Assembly: GCA_030527205.1 (NCBI GenBank)
Contig: JAUNBG010000036.1
Location: forward strand, 1 to 35,594
Direction: 5' to 3'
Length of the DNA: 35,594 nt
Origin: Planctomycetia bacterium
GTDB taxonomy: Bacteria > Planctomycetota > Planctomycetia > Pirellulales > Thermoguttaceae
In this document: piece after piece, positions 1 to 8,354 of the stretch
How the letters are laid out: the number at the start of each line of letters is the position of its first letter
How positions within the stretch are numbered: position 1 is the first letter of the stretch
Notes under the pieces: generated by a model
What the model saw: the letters and a program-made list of their open reading frames with translations, nothing else
Database searches by the model: none
What the model was told of the DNA's origin: nothing
Position numbers and translations under genes: made by a program

Positions 1-80
1 ATCAACAAATGAATAACCAAACTTTTAATTTCTGATTTTTCAATTGAGATTAATAAAATAAGAACTTTGTTGGCTTCAAA

Positions 81-114
81 GCTGTTGAAAATCCGTTATT
101 GTTCTATTGGCAAA
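81..114 (-). repeat. Dispersed intergenic repeat, copy 1
   Basis: On the minus strand this reads GTTTGCCAAT, a short spacer, then AACGGATTTTCAACAGC. It shares the TTTTCAAC core and the TTGCCAAT box with other intergenic copies at 211, 4171, 5008 and 18314. It is one member of a degenerate repeat family found only between genes in this window. Confidence 0.5.
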
Positions 115-137
115 CTTAACAACGACAAGCTGGTTAA

Positions 138-180
138 CGAAGCCGAAGCGAAAAAGAATGATCGGCTTCGCGTTTGTTTT
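138..180 (+). terminator. Possible rho-independent terminator
   Basis: Nine-base perfect inverted repeat, CGAAGCCGA at 138-146 and TCGGCTTCG at 162-170, with a 15-base loop, followed by CGTTTGTTTT. The stem is GC-rich against an AT-rich background. The loop is long and the T-tract is broken by a G, so this is only a moderate candidate. It would end transcription of a gene lying before the window. Confidence 0.4.
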
Positions 181-210
181 GACGTTATTCGCCCGTCATT
201 GACGATTGGC

Positions 211-235
211 AATCCGGTTTTCAACGGGCTTGAAT
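211..235 (+). repeat. Dispersed intergenic repeat, copy 2
   Basis: The segment contains ATCCGGTTTTCAACGGGC followed by TTGAAT, preceded by GATTGGCA. It matches 5008-5032 with only a few differences and matches 18314-18340 in inverted orientation. It is the best-preserved core together with those two copies. It lies about 60 bases before the start of the pilin gene. Confidence 0.65.
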
Positions 236-294
236 AGAGTTTTCATTGGTTCCTTGTTTCCTTGAAAAAGCTGAATAGGCTGAAAGAGACAGCG

Positions 295-1470
295 ATGAAG
301 CGACAGTTGAAAAGAGCGTTTACTTTATTGGAACTTCTCCTTGTTCTTGCGATCATGATTATGATTATTTCAATGGGGATTCCGTCCTTGCAACGATTGT
401 TTGCTCGCGCGCAATTTAAAGCAGGCATTGTTGAGTTGCAAACAGAACTTTATCAAACGCGACTTCTCGCAATGAAAACCGGAAAACCTTATATTTTTCG
501 ATATCAGGTTGGAACAAATCTTTATGAAATCATGCCGAAAGACGTTTTGCAACAGGCAATCTTTCAGCAAAACTCATCAACTTTTGGAAGCGCAGAAACA
601 GGATTTGAAAACGGCTTCTTAAACCAAAATGAAGAATTATCGGCGGGAATGAATTCAATCAATTCTCAACGGAAACTTTCCGATGACGTTTTTGCTCTTT
701 CCGACGATTCGCTTCAAAATCCGTATTCCCAAACAGAAAAATCGGATCTGGAATGGAACTTTTCCCGAGATTCAAATTCCGAAATATCAAATCCTTTTTC
801 GGACTCTCAAGATTCCAAAGTTGATAACCTGACTTTAGATGAAATCCCAAATATCAATTCCGAGAATACAGTTCAATCCAGAATAACCGAGTTTGGCGTC
901 GTTTCTCGCAAAAAACTAACTCGGAATATTATTTTCGGATTAGGAACAATTTCCAAATCGACGCCGGCAAATCTTCAAAAGGAAGCGCCGCTTCAAAACG
1001 GGCAGGAAATTGAAGTTGATTTGGGCTCTTCCTTTGTCGGAACGCTTGAATCTCCTTCCGATCGGGACGCAAAATTAGAAGAAATTTGGTCCGAACCGAT
1101 TATTTTTTATCCCAATGGCCGAACTTCGTCCGCTGTTTTCTTTTTACTGTCGGACGGACCCAACGAATTTTATTCCGAAATTGCTCTTCGCGGAATAACC
1201 GGCATTCCCCGAATCAGCGCCATTTCGTCGCTTCCGCCCGACGACCCTGAATTTCCCAGCGTTTTATCGCAAAACGCAATCGCTGAACTTTATGCGTCTC
1301 AAACTTCAAATGAACAGGAAGCGTCATTGACGGAGTCGATGATCTTTGATCAAGACAGCTTTGAGGATTCGTCTTTTGACTCGAACGAACTTTCCGGTTA
1401 TATTCAACAGAATACGCCAACGGCCCCTGTTGCAGAATCAACCCATTCCGACGCAATATCAACAGAATAA
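295..1470 (+). CDS. GspH-like pseudopilin with long Asn/Ser-rich C-terminal region
   Basis: Probable pseudopilin of a type II secretion or type IV pilus-like system. The protein begins MKRQLKRA|FTLLELLLVLA, a short basic leader followed by the prepilin motif with Phe+1 and Glu+5 and a hydrophobic helix of about 20 residues. This predicts processing by prepilin peptidase and insertion in the inner membrane. The following segment (LQTELYQTRLLAMKTGKPY) resembles GspH/FimT minor pseudopilins. The rest is long (391 residues against roughly 150-200 for the family) and rich in Asn, Ser, Glu and Gln, especially residues 100-220. The longest frame starts at TTG 262, but ATG 295 has GAAAGAGA upstream and gives the typical leader, so I use it. 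A second pseudopilin lies at 4254. At the -1 position of the cleavage site Ala replaces the usual Gly. Confidence 0.75.
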   Translation: MKRQLKRAFTLLELLLVLAIMIMIISMGIPSLQRLFARAQFKAGIVELQTELYQTRLLAMKTGKPYIFRYQVGTNLYEIMPKDVLQQAIFQQNSSTFGSAETGFENGFLNQNEELSAGMNSINSQRKLSDDVFALSDDSLQNPYSQTEKSDLEWNFSRDSNSEISNPFSDSQDSKVDNLTLDEIPNINSENTVQSRITEFGVVSRKKLTRNIIFGLGTISKSTPANLQKEAPLQNGQEIEVDLGSSFVGTLESPSDRDAKLEEIWSEPIIFYPNGRTSSAVFFLLSDGPNEFYSEIALRGITGIPRISAISSLPPDDPEFPSVLSQNAIAELYASQTSNEQEASLTESMIFDQDSFEDSSFDSNELSGYIQQNTPTAPVAESTHSDAISTE

Positions 1471-1592
1471 ACGCAAAATAATCGCAAAGTCAACAAAAAT
1501 TCGACGTTATGCCGGAATATCCTTTAAGGAAGTTCAAAAACCGGGATTTTTCAACAAACGCATTTCAGATAAAGTCATTAAAACAAGTTTTT

Positions 1593-1625
1593 GCGGACGA
1601 AACGTCCGCGCTCCTAAGGGTTTTT
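1593..1625 (+). terminator. Possible terminator after the GspH-like gene
   Basis: GCGGACG at 1593-1599 pairs with CGTCCGC at 1603-1609 around an AAA loop, a strong compact hairpin. A run of five T follows at 1621-1625 but only after an 11-base gap, which is farther than in a standard terminator. It sits 120 bases past the stop codon at 1470. The rest of 1471-1744 shows nothing else I can identify apart from a weak TTTTTCAAC match near 1550. Confidence 0.3.
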
Positions 1626-1744
1626 AGAACATCTTTTTATTTTGTCAGAACGAGAATATTTTTCTTGTAAACAAACATTCAGAAATCGTTTCCTTTTTAT
1701 CAAAGCGTCTCAAAAATGAGCTTGGAAATGAATCAAGGTTTTTT

Positions 1745-4147
1745 ATGCGTAAAGCAAATCATTGTTTCCGTTTTATTGGATTAGTTATCGTTCTCTTTTT
1801 TGGACGCGAATCTTATTCTCAGGAAAAATATCATTGGGTCAATGAACTATCGCCGTCAATTCAATTTTCTTTTCAGCCGGAAACGCGATCTTTTTTCATT
1901 GAATTTTTCGATAAAAATGCCCAAAAACAGACGATTCAAACGCTTGTTGGCATTGGACCGGAATTTGTTTTTGACGGAGTTGCCTGCTCTTCAAAGGAAC
2001 TCTCCATTGTTCCTGTTGAAACGAAAATGGATAAGTCGACCTTAATTTGTTTTTACGAAGTTCGATATCAGGAAAGAAAAGAAACTTTTTCCCTTCTCAT
2101 TGATCTTCCGCGATCTTTCGAAATAAATGATTCAATAACAATTCATAATTCCGACAAGGACAAAATTGTCAACGCCAGGACTAATGAAAACAAAGCGAAT
2201 CGTCCAATTCGGATACGAAATGAACAGTCTTTAAAAGATTCAAAAGAAACGCAGAAAACTCATTGGCAACAAAATTCGATCAATGTTGACAATTGTCGTT
2301 CTCAAAATGATTTTCATTCCTCTCAAGGGCTTTTGGGAGAAATTCAGATTCAAATTCAATCGAATTCAACAAACATTCAAGCTGTTCGTTCCGGTTTGAC
2401 TTTGACAAAAGAAAAATGGGTCCGATTTTGTTCAAGGCGTTACGGCGAAGCGTATGCGCAACCTTTTTGGCCTCGAACCGCTTATTTTCCTTCCTGGGGG
2501 ATTTTTCTCGATGCGGCCTGGTCGCTGGAAAAAAGCCAGGGAACTTGTTGGGATGAAAACGACGACAATCGCTTTAGCGGACAAAACGATTTTGTAACTT
2601 GTCCCGGCGTTCTTTATCAACCGAAATTGAACGGAGAAAGAAGTCCTGTTGATGAAACCTTAACATTGCGAATCGGAAATGATCTTTGGCAAACCGTTCC
2701 TTTGCCGAAACAAAAATCAAGCGAATTCCTGGACGAAATGAAGACTATGATTTATCTTGATCTTTGGAGCGGAACCGCTCTTGAAGCAAAGAACTTTCTT
2801 CAGAATTTGTCTCGATTAACGCAACACAAAATTCGTTTCCTGACTGTTTTTCAAAATTGGGAATGCGGCGGTTGGGACGCATTGTTGCCCGACAGCATTT
2901 TGATGCCGGATTATCCGCCCAATCCGAGAATAGGAACCATTGATGATCTAATCGAATTATCCAATTTTGCCCGAACGCAAGGCCGATTTGCTTTAAGAAC
3001 GAATTATGTTTTTCTTCGAGAACAATCGCCCAGTTATCAAACAGGAAAGGCTCATTTTGCGCTCGACCATCAAGGCAAAGCGAAATGGCATATTCGTTTA
3101 AGCGAAATTGATTCGATTTTAAACCGTCAAGAAGAAGAAATTAAGACTCTTTTTCATCCGAACGCGACTTTTTCCGATCAATTAACAAGCGGAGCGGCTC
3201 CTTGGGCTTATCATGATTATAATCCTGAACAACCGATTCCGCCTCAAATCAATGCGGTTTTAAAAAAACAAAGAGATTTGACTCAACAACTCAAAAAAAG
3301 TCAAAACGGTCCGCTCGGAAGCGAATCGCTTATGGATGAGCATTTGCTGGGCGAATTTGTCGATTTTGGCGACTTTGGTATTTATGACGGTTTTCATCGT
3401 TCATTAACGCCGGAATTTAAATTGCGCCGTTTACAACATTTATCGGTTTTTTATGGAATGGGGCTTATGTATCGATTTTTCGAAATGCCCCCATTCGACC
3501 ATTTTCATAGCGGAAAACATGACTTTTTATCAAACATCGAATATCGCGACGATTATCGAGCCTCTGAAATTCTTTATGGAAACGGCGCTTATTTTTTCTA
3601 TTTGGGTTATAACGATTCCAAAGAGATTCCTTGGGATTATGTCTTGACCGAAGCTTTATTGGTTGGAACGCTTCAAAAATATTATTTGGGAGAAAAAATC
3701 GACTCCGTTTCTTATTGGTTCGAAAACCGATGGCAATCTCTTACAGAGCTGCTTGAAAAAGGAATTGATCCGACCGTTCCCGTTTGGGTTCCGCAATCAG
3801 AGGCTTTAAAGCGAATTAAAGTTATTTATCAAAACGGTCTGCATTTAATCGTCAATCGTTTGGATGAAGAATTTCCTGTTGAATATTCTTCAACAAATCA
3901 GGTTATTTTGCCAAAGTCCGGTTGGATTGCCTGGAAAGAGGACGGCTCTCTTTTGGCTTTTTCCGCCAAGCCTCAAAATCATGATTTTCGGATTGATTTT
4001 ATTGAGGATCGGAATCAACGTTTTCAATATCTTGACCCGCGAAAAAGTTCGTTTTTAGATTGCGACAAGCCAACTCTTTGGATCGAGAACGAAAAATTCA
4101 ATCTCGATTATAACGAAGCCGAAATGGGCAATTCGCTTCGCCTTTAA
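1745..4147 (+). CDS. Secreted protein, possible TIM-barrel glycoside hydrolase
   Basis: Exported protein of 800 residues. The N-terminus is a signal peptide (basic MRKANHCFR, then a hydrophobic stretch, likely cleavage near SYSQ|EKY around residue 26). Residues 30-220 look like a beta-rich domain with a polar, Asn/Lys/Gln-rich stretch at about 130-190. From about residue 240 the sequence is rich in Trp, Tyr, Phe and acidic pairs (AYFPSWGIFLDAAW, LTVFQNWECGGWDALLP, DEHLLGEFVDFGDFGIYDG), as in sugar-active TIM barrels. The C-terminal 100 residues resemble the small beta-domain that often closes such enzymes. No catalytic pair can be named from the sequence, so substrate and family stay open; GH101-like or DUF5696-like proteins are possible comparisons. 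It lies between two pseudopilin genes, which may hint at export-related clustering. AAGG precedes the ATG by a short gap. Confidence 0.55.
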   Translation: MRKANHCFRFIGLVIVLFFGRESYSQEKYHWVNELSPSIQFSFQPETRSFFIEFFDKNAQKQTIQTLVGIGPEFVFDGVACSSKELSIVPVETKMDKSTLICFYEVRYQERKETFSLLIDLPRSFEINDSITIHNSDKDKIVNARTNENKANRPIRIRNEQSLKDSKETQKTHWQQNSINVDNCRSQNDFHSSQGLLGEIQIQIQSNSTNIQAVRSGLTLTKEKWVRFCSRRYGEAYAQPFWPRTAYFPSWGIFLDAAWSLEKSQGTCWDENDDNRFSGQNDFVTCPGVLYQPKLNGERSPVDETLTLRIGNDLWQTVPLPKQKSSEFLDEMKTMIYLDLWSGTALEAKNFLQNLSRLTQHKIRFLTVFQNWECGGWDALLPDSILMPDYPPNPRIGTIDDLIELSNFARTQGRFALRTNYVFLREQSPSYQTGKAHFALDHQGKAKWHIRLSEIDSILNRQEEEIKTLFHPNATFSDQLTSGAAPWAYHDYNPEQPIPPQINAVLKKQRDLTQQLKKSQNGPLGSESLMDEHLLGEFVDFGDFGIYDGFHRSLTPEFKLRRLQHLSVFYGMGLMYRFFEMPPFDHFHSGKHDFLSNIEYRDDYRASEILYGNGAYFFYLGYNDSKEIPWDYVLTEALLVGTLQKYYLGEKIDSVSYWFENRWQSLTELLEKGIDPTVPVWVPQSEALKRIKVIYQNGLHLIVNRLDEEFPVEYSSTNQVILPKSGWIAWKEDGSLLAFSAKPQNHDFRIDFIEDRNQRFQYLDPRKSSFLDCDKPTLWIENEKFNLDYNEAEMGNSLRL

Positions 4148-4170
4148 TAATCCGTCTGTTATCGTCGCCA

Positions 4171-4210
4171 ACTTGCCAATCCTGCAAACAATATTTTCAA
4201 CAGGCTCAAG
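4171..4210 (+). repeat. Dispersed intergenic repeat, copy 3 (diverged)
   Basis: The segment contains ACTTGCCAATCC, then a spacer, then ATTTTCAACAGGCTCAAG. The TTGCCAAT box and the TTTTCAACAGGCT core are shared with the other copies, but the CCGG part is lost. It lies between the stop at 4147 and the GspI-like gene at 4254. Confidence 0.5.
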
Positions 4211-4253
4211 TTTATTTATATTGGCCAATAAATCATATTAAGGAATTCAATCG

Positions 4254-4865
4254 TTGAAAAACAAATCATCAAAAAACGGATTCTCTCTTTTGGAGATTCT
4301 CGTCGTTTTAGTTATATTGATGTTTGGTTTGACGGTTCTTTCGCAATTAATGAACGCGTCAATGCGTCAATCCATACTTGCGGACGAACAGACTGCGGTC
4401 CAAATATTTTGCCAAAATACAATGAGTCGCATTTTATCGGGCGAAATGGCCGTTTTGTCCGGAATGAATTTTCCTGTCGAAAGTCAACCGCATTGGCAAG
4501 CAACGGTTTTATTGGAACAGGGAATTCTGCCTAATATTTTAACCATTCGAATCATTGCGCAAAAATATGAAGAAAAATTGGAACCGTCGCCAGATCAACC
4601 GGGCCGTTTTATAACTTCCTTTGTTCCTGTCGGAGGTCAAAACATTGTTATAACGCAATGGGTTCGCCGAAATGCCGTCAAACTTCAAACGCTCAATACA
4701 AATTCCGCGTTTCTTAGTCCCGATTCTTTTGAAACATCCAATCAGAATCCTATAGGAATTGCGGAATCCGGTTATTTTCAAACAGAAAACAATTCAGCGA
4801 ACAACGTTCAAAATAATATGCCAATCAACCCGCCAAATAATAATGCAAATTTAAACAACTTTTAA
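4254..4865 (+). CDS. GspI-like pseudopilin (TTG start)
   Basis: Second pseudopilin of the cluster, 203 residues. The leader KNKSSKNG is followed by FSLLEILVVLVILMFGLTVL, a canonical prepilin motif with Gly-1, Phe+1 and Glu+5 and a long hydrophobic helix. The sequence after it (MNASMRQSILADEQTAVQIFCQNTMSRILSGE) resembles GspI/PulI minor pseudopilins, which help form the tip of the type II secretion pseudopilus. The C-terminal 50 residues are very rich in Asn and Ser. The start is TTG, supported by AAGGA at 4240-4244 and by the leader length; no in-frame ATG precedes the cleavage site. It is about 105 bases downstream of the secreted protein gene and may be co-transcribed with it. Confidence 0.75.
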   Translation: MKNKSSKNGFSLLEILVVLVILMFGLTVLSQLMNASMRQSILADEQTAVQIFCQNTMSRILSGEMAVLSGMNFPVESQPHWQATVLLEQGILPNILTIRIIAQKYEEKLEPSPDQPGRFITSFVPVGGQNIVITQWVRRNAVKLQTLNTNSAFLSPDSFETSNQNPIGIAESGYFQTENNSANNVQNNMPINPPNNNANLNNF

Positions 4866-5007
4866 AACAGAAATAAATATTGTTGATTTCTTTTATTGGC
4901 AATGAATGAGAACTCTTTTTCGTTCTCTTTATATTGAAACAGAATGGACGACGAAAAAAGTTTTCCTGACATAATTCGTTTGCCGATGCCAAGCTCAAAA
5001 ACTTAAC

Positions 5008-5032
5008 GATCCGGTTTTCAACAGGCCTGAAT
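5008..5032 (+). repeat. Dispersed intergenic repeat, copy 4
   Basis: The segment contains GATCCGGTTTTCAACAGGC followed by CTGAAT. Compared with 211-235 it differs at only a few positions (G for A at the first base, A for G after CAAC, C for T before TGAAT). On the minus strand it continues into GTTAAGTTTTTGAGC, and copy 1 at 81-114 is followed in the same orientation by CAAACTTAAC. Confidence 0.65.
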
Positions 5033-5091
5033 ATTAAACATTAAGGAAGTTCTAACATTAAGTCTGTTTAATAACATTCTGTTCTAATATC

Positions 5092-5119
5092 TTGCAATCC
5101 CGTTAATTTGTGATAATAT
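5092..5119 (+). promoter_or_regulatory. Possible sigma-70 promoter for ilvD
   Basis: TTGCAA at 5092-5097 and TAATAT at 5114-5119 are separated by 16 bases, and TGTG lies just before the -10. In AT-rich DNA such pairs occur by chance, so support is modest. The position would give a leader of about 175 bases containing both dyads upstream of ilvD. Confidence 0.3.
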
Positions 5120-5157
5120 TTCAATAAAGGCAAATCGTTTGACTTTTATGTTATATT

Positions 5158-5172
5158 AACTCTTTAAGAGTT
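5158..5172. promoter_or_regulatory. Palindrome upstream of ilvD, possible operator
   Basis: AACTCTTTAAGAGTT is a perfect dyad with 7-base arms and a central T. It lies about 40 bases downstream of the candidate -10 and 130 bases upstream of the ilvD start. The size and symmetry fit the site of a dimeric regulator, but no regulator gene is in the window. Confidence 0.3.
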
Positions 5173-5207
5173 TTCCTGTCCTTAACTCAAAACGAAAATC
5201 AATTTAT

Positions 5208-5238
5208 CCAGAAACCCAAATGATCAACGGGTTTCTGG
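5208..5238 (+). promoter_or_regulatory. Perfect 10-bp leader hairpin before ilvD
   Basis: CCAGAAACCC at 5208-5217 pairs exactly with GGGTTTCTGG at 5229-5238 around an 11-base loop. It starts 95 bases and ends 64 bases before the ATG. No long T-run follows, so it is not a standard terminator. It could be part of an attenuator, a protein site or an RNA-stability element. The neighbouring biosynthetic gene makes a regulatory role plausible but unproven. Confidence 0.45.
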
Positions 5239-5302
5239 TTACAAACAACTTATTCGTTTTAATTTCGAAGCAATTCTTTTTTATTGTTCAGAAAGGAAAA
5301 AA

Positions 5303-7228
5303 ATGCGTTCCGATCTCATAAAACAAGGGGATTCAAGAGCTCCGCATCGAAGTCTTCTCCGCGCTTGCGGTCTTTCAGAAAGAGAGTTTAAACGTCCTTT
5401 TATCGCCGTTGTTGGAAGTCATGTCGATATTATTCCCGGTCATGTTCATCTAAACGCGGTTAATGAATTTGTTGCCGACGCTGTTCGTAAAGCGGGAGGC
5501 GTCCCCTTTGTTTTCAATACAATCGGAATCTGTGACGGAATCGCAATGGGTCATGACGGCATGAAATATTCGCTTGCCAGTCGCGATTTGATTGCGGATT
5601 CCGTCGAAACGATGATTAACGCTCACAAGTTCGACGGAATGATCTGCATTCCAAACTGCGACAAAATCGTTCCTGGAATGTTAATGGCTTCGGTTCGCTG
5701 CAATATTCCGACCATTTTTGCCAGCGGCGGCCCAATGGAAGCAGGCCGGGACGATAACGGCAAACCAATGGATCTGATAACAACTTTTGCGGCTTCGGCA
5801 GCTCGCCTGAACAATAAAATATCAGCAAGGGAATTAGCGGAAATCGAATCCAAAAGTTGCCCAACCTGCGGTTCTTGTTCTGGAATGTTTACAGCCAATA
5901 GCATGAACTGCCTTTGCGAAGCGCTGGGCATGGCGCTTCCAATGAATGGAACGCTTTTGTCAACAAGTATGGAACGCCGTCGCCTTTATCAAAAAGCAGC
6001 CAAACGAATCGTTCAAATGGTTCAACTATACGAAATTCGTCAGAAAATGGAATCTGGCGAAATGAATGAAGACGAAGCGTTTGAACAACAACAGAAAATT
6101 CTTAAGGAAGCCGTTTCCGACAAAGGCCGCAATAAAAAATCGAACGCAATGCCAAAACTGCTGCCGCGCGAAATCATAACGCAGGATTCTGTTGACAACG
6201 CAATGGTTCTGGATATGGCAATGGGCGGAAGCTCCAATACGATTCTTCATTTATTGGCGATTGCCAACGAAGCAGAGCTTAATTATTCAATGGAACGTTT
6301 CAATGAATTGAGCGAACTGACGCCAACGATTTGCAAAGTTTCGCCGAGTTGCGATTATCATATCGAAGATGTTCATAATTCGGGCGGAATTCATACAATT
6401 TTGGGCGAACTGTGTCGCGGAAAACCAAAGTTGCTCAAGCTCGACGTTCCAACCGTAACCGGAAAAACGCTGAGACAAAATATTAAGGATTATGATATTC
6501 GATCAAAAAACGTTCTTTCCGAAGCGTTGGAAATGTATGCCGTTTCTCCTTCCGGAAAGCGGACAAATCAGGGAATGAGCGTCAAACGGCGTTACAAATC
6601 CCCCGAAAATATGCCGTTGAAATTTGATCCGAAAGATTGTATTCGAACTTGTAAAACCGCTTACAGTCCCAAAGGCGGGTTGGCCATTCTTTTCGGCAAT
6701 ATTGCCCCGAATGGCTCCGTTGTTAAAACCGCTGGCGTTTTGCCGGAAATGATGATTCATTCTGGTCCTGCCGTTATTTTTGAATCGGAACCGGAAGCCT
6801 ATGAAGGAATTGTCAACGGAAAAGTCAAAGCGGGCGACGTTGTTGTCGTTCGTTATGAAGGACCCCGAGGCGGACCTGGAATGCAGGAAATGCTTGCGCC
6901 AACAGCAGCGATTAAAGGGGTCAAATTGGACGATTCTGTCGCATTGATTACAGACGGTCGTTTTTCTGGCGGAACAGCTGGCGCTTGCATTGGTCATATA
7001 AGTCCGGAAGCGGCTGCTGGCGGACCCATTGCTTTCCTTAAAAACGGCGATGTCATCGAAATCAACATTCCCAATCGTTCCATTAACGTTAAGCTTTCCG
7101 AAAGCGAATTGATCAAACGAGCCAAAAAATTTAAGGCGCCCCAGCCGCGTTATACGAAAGGATATTTGGCAAAATATACCAAATTGGCAACAAGCGCCGA
7201 TACGGGCGCTATTCTAAAATGGGATTGA
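5303..7228 (+). CDS. ilvD: Dihydroxy-acid dehydratase IlvD
   Basis: Cytoplasmic Fe-S enzyme that dehydrates 2,3-dihydroxy-isovalerate and 2,3-dihydroxy-3-methylvalerate to the 2-keto acids in valine, isoleucine and leucine synthesis. Visible family motifs are [15 protein letters not shown] (metal-binding Asp78), [10 protein letters not shown] (cluster Cys119), [10 protein letters not shown] (Cys192), [12 protein letters not shown] and [15 protein letters not shown]. At residues 45-50 it has PGHVHL, as I recall for the E. coli enzyme, rather than the Cys of the [2Fe-2S] subgroup. At 641 residues it is somewhat longer than E. coli IlvD (about 616); the extra length is mainly a charged insert at about 240-280 ([16 protein letters not shown] region). 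The start ATG has GAAAGGA six bases upstream. It stands alone without other ilv genes and follows a structured leader. Confidence 0.97.
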   Translation: MRSDLIKQGDSRAPHRSLLRACGLSEREFKRPFIAVVGSHVDIIPGHVHLNAVNEFVADAVRKAGGVPFVFNTIGICDGIAMGHDGMKYSLASRDLIADSVETMINAHKFDGMICIPNCDKIVPGMLMASVRCNIPTIFASGGPMEAGRDDNGKPMDLITTFAASAARLNNKISARELAEIESKSCPTCGSCSGMFTANSMNCLCEALGMALPMNGTLLSTSMERRRLYQKAAKRIVQMVQLYEIRQKMESGEMNEDEAFEQQQKILKEAVSDKGRNKKSNAMPKLLPREIITQDSVDNAMVLDMAMGGSSNTILHLLAIANEAELNYSMERFNELSELTPTICKVSPSCDYHIEDVHNSGGIHTILGELCRGKPKLLKLDVPTVTGKTLRQNIKDYDIRSKNVLSEALEMYAVSPSGKRTNQGMSVKRRYKSPENMPLKFDPKDCIRTCKTAYSPKGGLAILFGNIAPNGSVVKTAGVLPEMMIHSGPAVIFESEPEAYEGIVNGKVKAGDVVVVRYEGPRGGPGMQEMLAPTAAIKGVKLDDSVALITDGRFSGGTAGACIGHISPEAAAGGPIAFLKNGDVIEINIPNRSINVKLSESELIKRAKKFKAPQPRYTKGYLAKYTKLATSADTGAILKWD

Positions 7229-7469
7229 TTTTTTATTTTGGGAAAAAAGTTGGAAAGTTGATATTTTGCGATTCCGTTTTAATTGTTCGATTTAAAAAAT
7301 GGGATTTCTTCCAAATCAATTCAACAAAGGAACGTTTATCGATAACAATTAAACATTTATGTTTTTAAGACAAAAATAAACAATCATTATTTGATTAATA
7401 TTCTTATTTGAAAACGTTTTCAATGCAAAAGTCTTAAAATCAATTTTCAACTTTTATCCCAAATCCGAT

Positions 7470-8351
7470 TTGGACGAGACAAGTTTCGATCTCAACGGCC
7501 AGGATTTAAGAAATAGAACAAAGCTTTTTATTATGCTGTTAAATCAGGAAGAATATATAGAACAGGCGTTTTTTTTTCGTTCTTTTCAAGAACGCTTGGA
7601 AAACGGTTATTCAACCCAGGAAATTCTTTACGCAATGAAAAGCGAGCTTATTTCAACGGTCAAACTTCCGTTAGCGGTTGATTATCTTTTAACGGAAGTC
7701 AAGTTAAGCGGCTCAATGAGCAACGCCATGAAGCGAATGCGCCATTATTTTTCGCCATTTCAAACGTTTTTGATTCAGGAAGCAGAACGGGAAACTGGTC
7801 GATTTGACTTCAGAACGGCTTTAAAAGTTCTTGAAAAAGAAGCCCAATATCGAAGCGATTCGCCAAGCATTCAAGGACTCTTTTTTTATCAATTTGAAAC
7901 GCTGAGTCGAAATCGACTCGGTTTTGACGACGGCCTGGACGCGATCGCCGGCGATCCAATTTATAATGAAAATTGGCAACAATGGATCAATTTTCCTTTG
8001 CGTCAGCAGCTTGGCATTATCGACTTTGCCGATCTCATTTATGTTCGAAGCGAATATTATAAAAAAAAGCCAACAGAATCAGATATTCCGATTCTCTTTG
8101 GAGAACGGGAAGGCCGAATCGCCTATGCGTCACGGCATCGAGATCCAATGTTTCTTTTTGCCGCTCTTTCCCGACATTTAGGTTATCCGGAAGTTCCGCG
8201 TTTACAAAAGACGCATGAAGAAGAAAATCTTATTCCTGTTCTTAAACGACGCATTGAACTTCTTGAAAATCGACTTCAGCTTATCGAAGAAGAATTAAAT
8301 GGCGGAATTAATCTTGAACGTTTTTATAAAAAAGATTTCTCCCGTTCATAA
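7470..8351 (+). CDS. Conserved planctomycete-type protein, weakly GspF-like
   Basis: Soluble protein of 293 residues without signal peptide or membrane helix. I recall similar proteins only from planctomycetes, and no function is established that I know of. Residues 22-125 (LLNQEEYIEQAFFFRSFQE, then VKLSGSMSNAMKRM, FSPFQTFLIQEAERETGRFD) have the spacing pattern of a GspF/T2SF helical repeat, where a short helix is followed by G-S-x-S-x-A and F-P and E-x-x-G. The C-terminal 30 residues (LIPVLKRRIELLENRLQLIEEEL) form a probable coiled coil. The start used is TTG 7470, which has no clear Shine-Dalgarno; ATG 7533 (MLLNQEEY) is a real alternative. The stop lies 3 bp from the stop of convergent accA. 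The 241 bases before it (7229-7469) are AT-rich and show nothing else. Confidence 0.7.
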   Translation: MDETSFDLNGQDLRNRTKLFIMLLNQEEYIEQAFFFRSFQERLENGYSTQEILYAMKSELISTVKLPLAVDYLLTEVKLSGSMSNAMKRMRHYFSPFQTFLIQEAERETGRFDFRTALKVLEKEAQYRSDSPSIQGLFFYQFETLSRNRLGFDDGLDAIAGDPIYNENWQQWINFPLRQQLGIIDFADLIYVRSEYYKKKPTESDIPILFGEREGRIAYASRHRDPMFLFAALSRHLGYPEVPRLQKTHEEENLIPVLKRRIELLENRLQLIEEELNGGINLERFYKKDFSRS

Positions 8352-8354
8352 AAA

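Larger units (their letters stand above)
1..294. other. Intergenic region upstream of the first pilin gene
   Basis: No convincing gene. The first bases read in one frame as a short tail ending in TGA (9-11 or so), which could be the end of an upstream gene, but this cannot be shown. The region holds two copies of the dispersed CCGG/TTTTCAAC repeat (81-114 in inverted orientation, 211-235 direct) and between them a GC-rich hairpin at 138-170 followed by a T-rich stretch. Confidence 0.5.
4866..5302. other. Intergenic leader region of ilvD
   Basis: No gene is visible in these 437 bases. The first half holds a copy of the dispersed repeat at 5008-5032. The second half holds a promoter-like pair (TTGCAA at 5092, TAATAT at 5114, 16-base spacing), a 15-base palindrome at 5058-5072 offset by 100, that is 5158-5172, and a perfect 10-bp hairpin at 5208-5238, followed by the ribosome binding site at 5291-5297. 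The 5' leader of ilvD is therefore probably long. Confidence 0.45.

Noticed and set aside
6503..6997. 164-codon frame opposite ilvD
   Set aside because: Antisense to conserved ilvD motifs; composition is that of a shadow frame.
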